Source of the DNA: an uncultured Lachnoclostridium sp.
Lineage (GTDB): Bacteria > Bacillota > Clostridia > Lachnospirales > Lachnospiraceae
Assembly: GCA_905212635.1 (NCBI GenBank)
Contig: CAJMFH010000024.1
Coordinates: forward strand, 1-39,355
Reading direction: 5' to 3'
DNA length: 39,355 nucleotides
Shown here one piece after another: positions 15,576-23,681 of this stretch. The notes under the pieces were generated by a model. It did no database searches and was not told the origin of the DNA. It saw nothing but the letters and a program-made list of their open reading frames with translations. The stretch's first letter is position 1, and each line of letters starts with the position of its first letter. Both the position numbers and the translations under genes were made by a program.

Positions 15576-16691
15576 ATGCAACACAAAAAACTTATGGGGA
15601 TTGTAGCTTTGCTGATGTGTCTTACGTTAGTGGCGCCGACAGTGACGATTGAGGCAGCGACAACAATCTACAACAACCAGACTGGTACGCAGGATGGGTA
15701 CAATTATGAATTGTGGAAAGATTATGGGACCACAAGCATGACCCTGAATGGAGGGGGAACCTTCAGCTGCCAGTGGAGCAACATTGGGAATGCGTTATTC
15801 CGTAAAGGAAAGAAATTCGACGCGACCAAGACGTATTCGCAGCTTGGCAATATCACGATTGACTATGGCTGCAACTACCAGCCAAACGGAAACTCTTACC
15901 TCTGTGTATATGGCTGGTCAAAGAGTCCGCTTGTGGAATTCTACATCGTAGACAGCTGGGGAACCTGGCGTCCACCGGGAGGAACTTCCAAAGGACAGAT
16001 TTACGTAGATGGCGGAACGTATGATGTGTACGAGACAACTCGTGTAAATCAGCCATCCATCGAAGGAAACACGACCTTCAAACAGTATTGGAGTGTACGT
16101 ACAAGCAAACGTACGAGCGGAACGATTTCCGTGACAGAACATTTTAAAGCTTGGGCGAACAAAGGCATGAGCCTCGGAAAGATCTATGAAGCGGCTTTGA
16201 ATATCGAAGGATACCAGAGCAGCGGAAGTGCCAATGTGTATAAGAATAATATGACCATTGGCGGAAGTTCCAGCGGATCAAGCAGTTCCGGGAACTCCGG
16301 CTCAGGCAGTTCGGGAAGCACAAGTTCAAGCACGAACAAGAAAGAGTGCGAAAGCATGACACTTGGGGGCAGTTATGCCGGAATGATCAATTCTCCATTC
16401 AGTGGAGTAGGTCTTTATGCAAATGGGGATAATTGCAAATTTACCCAGTATTTTGCTTATGGCACACACAGTTTCTCTCTTCGTGGCTGTTCGAACAACG
16501 ATAAAATGGCAAAAGTAGATTTGTACATCGGCGGTACAAAGAAAGGTACTTTTTACTATGGCGGAAGTTATCCTGCCGTATACACGATCAATAATGTAAG
16601 TCATGGAACAGGAAACCAGGAGATTAAACTGGTATGCTCCGATGACGATGGTACATGGGATGCTTATGTAGACTATCTTACATGGCAATAA
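15576..16691 (+). CDS. Secreted endo-1,4-beta-xylanase, GH11 with CBM36 module
   Basis: The preprotein has 371 residues. A Sec signal peptide covers about residues 1-28 (KKLMGIVALLMCLTLVAPTV, cleavage near IEA|ATT). The GH11 beta-jelly-roll (about 30-225) shows VYGWSKSPLVEFYIVDSWGT with the nucleophile Glu121, the GGTYDVYETTRVNQPSIEG block, QYWSVRTSKRTSGTI, and the acid/base Glu211 in NIEGYQSSGS. A Ser/Gly linker (about 228-255) leads to a CBM36-like xylan-binding domain (LGGSYAGMINSPFSGVGLYA to the end) whose Ca2+-binding aspartates are expected in SDDDGTWDAYVDYLTW. It hydrolyses internal xylan bonds outside the cell. RBS GAAAGGAGG precedes ATG 15576. The 127-bp gap upstream has no unambiguous promoter. 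A terminator follows. Confidence 0.95.
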   Translation: MQHKKLMGIVALLMCLTLVAPTVTIEAATTIYNNQTGTQDGYNYELWKDYGTTSMTLNGGGTFSCQWSNIGNALFRKGKKFDATKTYSQLGNITIDYGCNYQPNGNSYLCVYGWSKSPLVEFYIVDSWGTWRPPGGTSKGQIYVDGGTYDVYETTRVNQPSIEGNTTFKQYWSVRTSKRTSGTISVTEHFKAWANKGMSLGKIYEAALNIEGYQSSGSANVYKNNMTIGGSSSGSSSSGNSGSGSSGSTSSSTNKKECESMTLGGSYAGMINSPFSGVGLYANGDNCKFTQYFAYGTHSFSLRGCSNNDKMAKVDLYIGGTKKGTFYYGGSYPAVYTINNVSHGTGNQEIKLVCSDDDGTWDAYVDYLTWQ

Positions 16692-16741
16692 AGGGAATCA
16701 AAGGGTGCCCTGTTATCGGGCATTCGGAATAGAATAAACGG

Positions 16742-16785
16742 CTCTGCCTGCGGCAAATAATCTACCGGCTGCGGGCAGAGTTTTT
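16742..16785 (+). terminator. Terminator of the xylanase gene
   Basis: CTCTGCCTGC (16742-16751) pairs with GCGGGCAGAG (16771-16780) with one G-U pair and a 19-base loop, followed by five T residues. A smaller GTGCCC / GGGCAT hairpin lies just upstream. Confidence 0.85.
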
Positions 16786-16824
16786 GTATTGCTGGGATGA
16801 CAGGGAAATTAAGTTGTTTTTTTA

Positions 16825-16853
16825 TTGAAAATATGGTGAAAATGAGTTAAAAT
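16825..16853 (+). promoter_or_regulatory. Probable sigma-A-type promoter of the giant flagellin
   Basis: TTGAAA (16825-16830), a 17-base spacer and TAAAAT (16848-16853). I found no clear sigma-28 (sigma-D) sequence in the gap, which would be usual for a flagellin. The leader of about 105 bases contains GAGTG...CACTC followed by a T run, a possible weak attenuator. Confidence 0.5.
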
Positions 16854-16965
16854 AGAAATATACAATAAATGTAAAAAGGGACGAGACATCTCAGAGTGAT
16901 TGGTTCATTTACACTCGAATTTTTTGAAGAAAAATGATAATATAGGGAGGAGAATCTAAAAAATC

Positions 16966-19900
16966 ATGATTATACAATCCAATATCGTTGCTATGAATAA
17001 CATGATGCAACTCACCAGAACAAATCAAAATATGAAAAAATCTGTGGAACGTTTGTCGTCGGGATATCGAATTAATCGTGCGGCAGATGATGCGGCAGGA
17101 CTTGCTGTGTCAGAAAAAAAACGTTCGCAGATACGGGGACTTATTCGCGCAGCAAAAAATGCAGAAGATGGAGTTGGTTTTGTGCAGACGGCAGATGGTG
17201 CTATGAGTGAGACGGCAAATATTCTGCATCGAATGAGGGAACTGACAATCCAGTCGCTGAATGATGTCAATACGGATCAGGACCGGGCGTATATGCAGAT
17301 GGAGTTTGATGAACTTCAAAGTGAGATAGACCGAATCGGACGCCAGACAGAATTTAATAAGAAAAATGTATTTGAAGAATATGCAGATACATATTACAAT
17401 TTTAAGGGGAATAAGTATTGGGGGCAGGATCAGATTCATGTCATTAACAGTACCAATCAGACGCTGCAGATCAAATATCAGATAACGGAGACAGAACCGG
17501 AGAAAACATTGACGCTTACAGTGCCACCGGAAAAATATACGACACAGGAATTAATTGATGAGATTGATGATATTGTGGCTTCATTGGGGGATGCATCAGA
17601 TGGACTTTGCCTTGAATATACAGACGACGGTTTTTGCAACGTCGTGTTGCAGGATGGAGAGAAAATCAATGAGATTTCCGGAGGCTTGTCTTATCTTTTT
17701 CACGATGAATTTACAGGATCTCAGGTAGGAGCATTGATAGGAACGACAATTTTTCATCCATCTTATCCGTTGACAATCAATTTGAACAATAACGAACTGA
17801 AGTTTACTATTGAGAATTTTGATGGTTCGACACAGGAAGTGAATTTAACAATTCCGCCGGGAGATTATAGCAGGCAGGAAATGATTGATTATCTGAATAC
17901 GAAACTTGTAGGAACCGGTATGACCGCTAGTGAGTATGGTGACTATTCGATTCAGGTAAGTGGTGATGATGGAATTATCACTGGATTAAAGGGGAATATG
18001 TTCAAGATTGATGTTGCGGACGAAGGTGAGGAGGTTATGACTTCTGTATTCTATGATAATACAAAATATGGAAGAGTGAAGAATACAGCAGCTCAATTTA
18101 CCGGTGGTGCCGTGTTGACAAATGATGCTACGGATATGGTAAATAATAAATTTCACATTGATTCTACAAATAATGTATTAAGAATGAGAGTAAATGATAA
18201 TGGAAATGGTGGCTATGTGGAAATTCAGCTGGATGAGAAGGATTATAGTATCAGCGATATGATTTCTGAACTGCAAAATAAATTTGATGCGGCGGGATTT
18301 GATGTGGCGGTGGGATCGCATGTTGAATCCATGCGCACAGTAAACGGAAACTTAGTATCTTTTAGTGGTCTTACACTCACTTCGAAGGTAGAGGGTATGA
18401 CCAGTACGATTGAATTTGATGTGACATCCAGCACAGCTTACGACACTTTGTTTGTCAAAAGAACGTATACGGATAAGGGGAAGAAAGATAGTACATCCAA
18501 TGGATATTACAGTTACACGGCAGCTAAATTAAAAGGGGGGAAAACGTTTTCTACGACAGATTTCCCGCTGACGCTGACCACAGATAATAACAGTTTCCGT
18601 CTAACGGTAAAGGAGATAGATCCCGGGAATTCCGGAGCGGGGGATTCTGGAAATTATACGATTACGTTAGCAGCAAAAACGTATCAATCCATTGACGAAA
18701 TAGTGGCAGAGATTAATATCCAGATTGCAAATGGTGGGGTGGGAATTAGTGGAAAAATTGAGGCAAAAAATGATGGTGGAGCTATCACTATCATACCTGC
18801 TTCGACAAATAAAACAGTAACCGGTATTACAATTGCAGATACAACCAGTGCCGGTTGTAAGGCATTGTTTGTAGGAACAAAAATAAATTATTCTTATAAA
18901 GAAGTGTCCTCTTCTTCTGTGACGCCAACGATTACCTTGGATAAAATGGACGAGCCGATCATTCTGGATGATGCAAGTAATAATTTGACAATAAAAATAA
19001 ATGGGGGTTCGAGAAAGGTAACGGTACCGGCTGGAACCTATACCCGGGATGAACTGGCAAAAAAAATCACAGAACAGTTGAAAGGAACAACGACTACATT
19101 TACAAATCACTATACTGCATCAGGAGCAGGAAGCACCACAAACCGAAATAAACAATGCAGTGATACCGGAAAAAATAAAACCATTGCCACAATTGATTGT
19201 AAAGTGAAGGGAACCGGTACGCCTCCACAGGGATCCACGGCACCGTCAAAGGCTACTGCGGCATCGTATACTGTGCCAGTGGCATTAGTAGATTCGACTT
19301 TGGTTACTTCCGCTAACAATCAGATAACAATTACAGTGAATGACCATGCTTATACCATTGTGCTTTCAGAAAAATCGTATTCTCCGGCGGCATTGGCAAA
19401 GGAAATCAATGACAAACTGAATTCTGCAATCCAGACTTCGGCAGATAAGGTAAATGTTACGCTGTCTTCGGATCGCAAACTTGTGTTTGCTACGGAGTGC
19501 AAGGGGGAGAAATATCATATATCTTTTGGAAGTGCAACGTCATCCTTTTTTGATGCATTATCTAAGGAAAAGACGCCTGCCCAAATCAATACAGGCTTGT
19601 CATTACAAAACACGATAACGATTGCGGACGGCTCGAATGTATTCAGGGGAAATGTAGATGGAAATGCATATTCTGTGACACTGGATTCCGGAACGTATAC
19701 AAGAAGCGGACTAGTGGAAGAACTTAATAAAAAACTGGCGGCAGCAGGAATCGGTGTGAAAGCATCCCTGAATGGAAACCAGCTGGTTTTGACAACAACA
19801 GAAGCAAAAGGACTGGATTCTTCTATCGGTTTTGATACCAATCAGGGAGGCAGTTCCATGTCGGCTCTCTTTGGAAATCTGGTTACGAAGACTCCGGCAG

Positions 19901-21876
19901 TAGCGAAACTAACAACACCGTTGCAGAATAATATATCCCTGAAGGATGGCGAAAATGTATTTACTGTGCGTGCGACAGATGGTGGTTCCTTAAAAGAACT
20001 TACGGTTACCATCCCGGCAGGAGATTATACCCGGAGTGAACTGGTAACAAAACTCAATGAGCTTTATGCAGGCACAGTGACGGTTTCTCTTAATGATAAA
20101 AATTCACTTACTTTTACGACGGCAGCAAAAGGAAGCGATGCAAAGATTTACGTAGATAATTCTTTTGGTGGAAGTGCGGGAAAGGCCATGTTTGGCGAAT
20201 CGACTGTGGCGACACCGGATATCCGTGCATCCTTTGATGGAGACGGTCATCTTGTTTTGACCGGAAGTAATACGGGAAGCAGTTATACCCTGTCTGCTGT
20301 TCCAACAGACGGCTCTGCATTTTTAAAGCCCAAAGCCAGCACATCGACGATAAATCCTACCACGACATCCGGCAATGTGGATGTAGGAAATTACTATTTG
20401 CAGACGGGCGGAACCCTGCCTTCCCAAACAACAATCGATTCGGAAAATAAGGATTTTCATTTTACGTTCAATACACCATCCGGTACTCGGACAGTCGACA
20501 TTGTAATGGATGAAAAGACATATACGCGACAGGAACTGAGAGATGCATTACAGAAAAAAATAGATGCTGCTCTGGGAGCAGATCAGATTACCGTGAAACT
20601 TTCAAATTCGAAGATTCGACTAGAAGCGACGGATTATGGAAGCGGATATTCTTTAACCGGTTTGTCTGGTGATTTCTACGAATATGTACTAAAAGGGACA
20701 GCTATCCGTGGATCGGTGGAGAATACAAAGTATGCAGCAGGAGGACACAGCGTAACCGATACGTACATTATCGGGCGAAAAGATGTAAATAATACAATCA
20801 GCAAAATTCAGAAAGGAATTAACGATGAGTTGAGTTTGGATGTGACGATTGATGGTGTTGTGACGACATTACGTACGACGTTAGATCCGGGAGAATATAA
20901 TGCGCAGGCTCTTATCAAAGAGTTGCAGAAAAAAATTGACGAACAGGTGGCTGCATCCGGGCTTCCGGCAAATTCGATTTTGGTTGACATAGGTAAGTTT
21001 CGTACGAATGTTTACGGGGCGGATGATGCCAATGCACTGGATTTTTATCTGAATCACGATGTGGATCTGAAAGGGGGAGAGTATCGAATTGACGGTTTGA
21101 AGGGAAGCGCTCTGTTTGAAATCTTCTATAAGACAGAAGGGGATCTGATTCCTGCTTACACGGCGGGAACAAAAGATCTGACCGATGGTGTTGAGATAGA
21201 GGATGGGGCAAATACGATTACGGTAGATGTAGATGGCGTTACGTATTCTTATACAATTCCGCCTAAGAAATATACATCGGAGGAATTGATCGAAAAATTA
21301 AATGAACTTTTTGATGCTCCGGATGACAATGGAAATCAGGCGAAATTAGAGGCCTCTTTGTCCGGCAATGCCCTTAAGATATCCTATGAGAAACTGGGAA
21401 AACATACCGTCACAAATGTACAGGGAACAGCCAAGTCTACATTGTTTTACGAAGAAGAAGGTCGGAAAGATTATGATAGTAATCTTTATCTTCAGATCGG
21501 TGCCAATGCCCAGCAGGGCATGGAATTGGAACGCTTTGCCATGACAACGCTGGCAATGGGAATCAATTCGGTTGCCATAAGTAAATGGAAAAATGCGAAT
21601 AAGGCACTGGGGCGATTGGATGGAGCACTGGATTATCTTATTTCCAAGCGAAGCATTTACGGCGCAGACCAGAACCGATTGGAATATAGAATAAAAGGAA
21701 ATGAGAATTCGGCAGAAAATCTTCAGGCGTCCGAATCCAGAGACCGCGATGCGGATATGGCGGAAGAGATGGTGATATACTCCAAAGATAAAATATTGCA
21801 ACAGTCGCAGACCGCAATGTTAGCCCAGTCTTCAAGACAGTCAGAGGCGGTACTTTCTCTTCTTCGAAATGCCTAG
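16966..21876 (+). CDS. Giant flagellin with repeat-filled central region
   Basis: The protein has 1636 residues, against roughly 270-550 for ordinary flagellins. The N-terminal D0/D1 helices are intact (MIIQSNIVAMNNMMQLTRTN, VERLSSGYRINRAADDAAGL, ERLSSG and AADDAAG being hallmarks), as is the C-terminal D1/D0 (ERFAMTTLAMGINSVAISKW, ASESRDRDADMAEEMVIYSK, QQSQTAMLAQSS). Between residues about 178 and 1500 the usual variable domain is replaced by about eleven degenerate modules of 95-140 residues. No signal peptide is present, consistent with type III export. GGGAGGAG lies 13 bases before ATG 16966, a slightly long spacing. The reading frame is uninterrupted. No other flagellar gene is nearby. 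It would form a filament with very large surface domains if assembled. Confidence 0.93.
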   Translation: MIIQSNIVAMNNMMQLTRTNQNMKKSVERLSSGYRINRAADDAAGLAVSEKKRSQIRGLIRAAKNAEDGVGFVQTADGAMSETANILHRMRELTIQSLNDVNTDQDRAYMQMEFDELQSEIDRIGRQTEFNKKNVFEEYADTYYNFKGNKYWGQDQIHVINSTNQTLQIKYQITETEPEKTLTLTVPPEKYTTQELIDEIDDIVASLGDASDGLCLEYTDDGFCNVVLQDGEKINEISGGLSYLFHDEFTGSQVGALIGTTIFHPSYPLTINLNNNELKFTIENFDGSTQEVNLTIPPGDYSRQEMIDYLNTKLVGTGMTASEYGDYSIQVSGDDGIITGLKGNMFKIDVADEGEEVMTSVFYDNTKYGRVKNTAAQFTGGAVLTNDATDMVNNKFHIDSTNNVLRMRVNDNGNGGYVEIQLDEKDYSISDMISELQNKFDAAGFDVAVGSHVESMRTVNGNLVSFSGLTLTSKVEGMTSTIEFDVTSSTAYDTLFVKRTYTDKGKKDSTSNGYYSYTAAKLKGGKTFSTTDFPLTLTTDNNSFRLTVKEIDPGNSGAGDSGNYTITLAAKTYQSIDEIVAEINIQIANGGVGISGKIEAKNDGGAITIIPASTNKTVTGITIADTTSAGCKALFVGTKINYSYKEVSSSSVTPTITLDKMDEPIILDDASNNLTIKINGGSRKVTVPAGTYTRDELAKKITEQLKGTTTTFTNHYTASGAGSTTNRNKQCSDTGKNKTIATIDCKVKGTGTPPQGSTAPSKATAASYTVPVALVDSTLVTSANNQITITVNDHAYTIVLSEKSYSPAALAKEINDKLNSAIQTSADKVNVTLSSDRKLVFATECKGEKYHISFGSATSSFFDALSKEKTPAQINTGLSLQNTITIADGSNVFRGNVDGNAYSVTLDSGTYTRSGLVEELNKKLAAAGIGVKASLNGNQLVLTTTEAKGLDSSIGFDTNQGGSSMSALFGNLVTKTPAVAKLTTPLQNNISLKDGENVFTVRATDGGSLKELTVTIPAGDYTRSELVTKLNELYAGTVTVSLNDKNSLTFTTAAKGSDAKIYVDNSFGGSAGKAMFGESTVATPDIRASFDGDGHLVLTGSNTGSSYTLSAVPTDGSAFLKPKASTSTINPTTTSGNVDVGNYYLQTGGTLPSQTTIDSENKDFHFTFNTPSGTRTVDIVMDEKTYTRQELRDALQKKIDAALGADQITVKLSNSKIRLEATDYGSGYSLTGLSGDFYEYVLKGTAIRGSVENTKYAAGGHSVTDTYIIGRKDVNNTISKIQKGINDELSLDVTIDGVVTTLRTTLDPGEYNAQALIKELQKKIDEQVAASGLPANSILVDIGKFRTNVYGADDANALDFYLNHDVDLKGGEYRIDGLKGSALFEIFYKTEGDLIPAYTAGTKDLTDGVEIEDGANTITVDVDGVTYSYTIPPKKYTSEELIEKLNELFDAPDDNGNQAKLEASLSGNALKISYEKLGKHTVTNVQGTAKSTLFYEEEGRKDYDSNLYLQIGANAQQGMELERFAMTTLAMGINSVAISKWKNANKALGRLDGALDYLISKRSIYGADQNRLEYRIKGNENSAENLQASESRDRDADMAEEMVIYSKDKILQQSQTAMLAQSSRQSEAVLSLLRNA
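17502..21461 (+). repeat. About eleven degenerate protein-level repeats in the flagellin variable region
   Basis: Modules share the pattern: short beta strands with N-x-F/I-x-V-x-V-D-G, then a strand ending P-x-G-x-Y-T-R-x-E-L, then a helix L-x-x-x-L-N-x-K-L, then strands ending in a small-residue loop with FG or LF. Clear copies begin near LTLTVPPEKYTTQELIDEI, VNLTIPPGDYSRQEMIDYL, KVTVPAGTYTRDELAKKI, YTIVLSEKSYSPAALAKEI, YSVTLDSGTYTRSGLVEEL, LTVTIPAGDYTRSELVTKL, VDIVMDEKTYTRQELRDAL, LRTTLDPGEYNAQALIKEL and YSYTIPPKKYTSEELIEKL. DNA identity between copies is low, so they are old duplications. Confidence 0.8.
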
Positions 21877-21891
21877 CACGAGCTTTTTCAG

Positions 21892-21920
21892 TAGACAAAG
21901 TCTGCGAAAAATGCTATAAT
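21892..21920 (+). promoter_or_regulatory. guaA promoter
   Basis: TAGACA (21892-21897), a 17-base spacer and TATAAT (21915-21920). The -35 box lies inside an imperfect hairpin (21881-21915) that probably terminates the flagellin transcript. Confidence 0.75.
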
Positions 21921-21935
21921 TTTTAGATATCAAGC

Positions 21936-21976
21936 GTAACAATCCGGGATCAATATTTGGAAATCCGGATCGTTAC
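21936..21976 (+). promoter_or_regulatory. Hairpin in the guaA leader
   Basis: GTAACAATCCGG (21936-21947) pairs with CCGGATCGTTAC (21965-21976) with one mismatch and a 17-base loop. No T run follows and it does not match the purine riboswitch, so its role in control is uncertain. Confidence 0.5.
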
Positions 21977-22008
21977 AAACATGCAATGATCAGAAGGAGG
22001 AAATAACG

Positions 22009-23547
22009 TTGAATAAAGAACTCGTTATTGTGCTTGATTTTGGCGGCCAGTACAATCAGCTGATTGCCAGACGTGTCCGAGAGTGTCATGTATACTGCGA
22101 AGTGCATCCGTACACCCTTGGAATCGATAAGATCAAGGAAATGAACCCGAAAGGGATTATATTTACCGGTGGACCAAATAGTGTATATGCGGAAGAATCC
22201 CCACGTTATCAGAAAGAAATTTTTGAACTTGGGATTCCGATTCTCGGAATCTGCTATGGTTCCCAGTTGATGGCATATACGCTCGGTGGAACAGTGGAGA
22301 CAGCACCTGTCAGCGAATACGGAAAGACAGAAGTCAAAGTGGACAAGTCGTCTCTTTTGTTTGGCGATGTCGAAGAAAAGACAATCTGCTGGATGAGCCA
22401 CACCGATTATATCGCAAAGGCACCGGAAGGCTTTACTATCAGTGCGACGACGCCTGTCTGCCCGGTAGCAGCGATGGAAATGCCTGAGAAAAAACTTTAT
22501 GCAACGCAATTTCATCCTGAAGTTCTTCATACTCAGGAAGGTGTGAAGATGCTTTCCAATTTTGTATACAAAGTCTGCGGCTGCAGCGGTGACTGGAAAA
22601 TGTCTTCTTTCGTAGAAGATACCATCCGTTCCATTCGTGAAAAGGTCGGTGACGGCAAAGTGCTCTGTGCCCTTTCCGGTGGGGTCGACTCTTCCGTGGC
22701 AGCAGTCCTTCTTTCAAAGGCAATCGGCAAACAGCTGACTTGTGTCTTTGTTGATCAGGGACTTCTGCGCAAAAATGAAGGTGATGAAGTCGAAGCTGTA
22801 TTTGGCCCGGACGGCCCATACGACCTGAACTTTATCCGCGTCAACTGCCAGGAACGTTTCTATGAAAAACTTGCCGGTGTCAGTGAACCGGAAGCAAAAC
22901 GTAAAATCATCGGCGAAGAATTTATCCGAGTTTTCGAAGAGGAAGCAAAGAAAATCGGAGCTGTCGATTTCTTGGTACAGGGAACGATTTACCCGGACGT
23001 GATCGAATCCGGTCTCGGTAAATCCGCAGTCATCAAGTCCCACCACAATGTCGGTGGTCTCCCGGACTGCGTTGATTTCAAAGAAATCATCGAACCTCTC
23101 CGTCTCCTTTTCAAGGACGAAGTTCGTAAAGCCGGCCGCGAACTCGGCATCCCAGAATATCTGGTAAGCCGCCAGCCATTCCCGGGCCCGGGCCTTGGAA
23201 TCCGTATCGTCGGCGAAGTGACGGCAGAAAAAGTCCGCATCGTTCAAGACGCCGATTACATCTACCGCGACGAGATCGCCAAAGCCGGCATCGAAGGCCT
23301 CGGCCAGTACTTCGCAGCCCTTACCAACATGCGCAGCGTCGGTGTCATGGGTGACGAACGTACCTACGACTACGCCGTAGCTCTCCGCGCCGTGAACACA
23401 ACCGACTTCATGACCGCCGAGTGCTCCGAAATCCCATTCGAGGTACTCCAAAAGGTAATGAACCGAATCATAAACGAGGTGAAAGGGGTCAACCGCGTAA
23501 TGTACGATCTGACCAGCAAGCCACCCGGAACGATAGAGTTTGAATAG
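22009..23547 (+). CDS. guaA: GMP synthase (glutamine-hydrolysing)
   Basis: This 512-residue enzyme converts XMP to GMP using ATP and glutamine. The N-terminal class I amidotransferase has Cys82 in GICYGSQ and His169/Glu171 in QFHPEV. The ATP pyrophosphatase domain has LSGGVDSS (Ser223 onward), and the C-terminal dimerisation domain ends in KPPGTIEFE. The start codon is TTG 22009, set by AAGGAGG eight bases upstream; no in-frame ATG nearby has such a site. Codon use in the second half is notably C-ending and GC-rich compared with the DNA that follows. The 3' end is the attachment site of the downstream island. Confidence 0.98.
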   Translation: MNKELVIVLDFGGQYNQLIARRVRECHVYCEVHPYTLGIDKIKEMNPKGIIFTGGPNSVYAEESPRYQKEIFELGIPILGICYGSQLMAYTLGGTVETAPVSEYGKTEVKVDKSSLLFGDVEEKTICWMSHTDYIAKAPEGFTISATTPVCPVAAMEMPEKKLYATQFHPEVLHTQEGVKMLSNFVYKVCGCSGDWKMSSFVEDTIRSIREKVGDGKVLCALSGGVDSSVAAVLLSKAIGKQLTCVFVDQGLLRKNEGDEVEAVFGPDGPYDLNFIRVNCQERFYEKLAGVSEPEAKRKIIGEEFIRVFEEEAKKIGAVDFLVQGTIYPDVIESGLGKSAVIKSHHNVGGLPDCVDFKEIIEPLRLLFKDEVRKAGRELGIPEYLVSRQPFPGPGLGIRIVGEVTAEKVRIVQDADYIYRDEIAKAGIEGLGQYFAALTNMRSVGVMGDERTYDYAVALRAVNTTDFMTAECSEIPFEVLQKVMNRIINEVKGVNRVMYDLTSKPPGTIEFE

Positions 23548-23548
23548 G
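23536..23548 (+). repeat. attL core: end of guaA
   Basis: GAGTTTGAATAGG, comprising the last 12 bases of guaA plus one base, is repeated exactly in the same orientation at 36937-36949. The guaA 3' end is a known integration site for tyrosine-integrase islands. Confidence 0.8.
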
Positions 23549-23594
23549 AAGAAAATAGCGGGAAGCCATGTAAATAGGGGCTTCCTGATTTTGA

Positions 23595-23616
23595 TGTAAG
23601 CAGAATGTAAGCAAAA
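23595..23616 (+). repeat. Left subterminal 22-base repeat of the island
   Basis: The copy reads TGTAAGCAGAATGTAAGCAA plus AA and is itself a tandem of TGTAAGCA-type half sites. It matches 36816-36837 at 20 of 22 positions in the same orientation. Its place just inside the att core suggests an integrase arm-binding site. Confidence 0.55.
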
Positions 23617-23681
23617 TTGTTGAGTAATTTTGGATAATATTCTGCTTAGCGTATATTAAATTGCAAAGGGGATTATGCGAA

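Noticed and set aside
16786..16965. Sigma-28 promoter for the flagellin
   Set aside because: No TAAA-N15-CCGATAT-like pair was found; a sigma-A-like promoter is the better match.
22714..23451. 245-codon ORF on the minus strand within guaA
   Set aside because: A shadow of the C-ending codon use of guaA; no ribosome binding site and no family resemblance.
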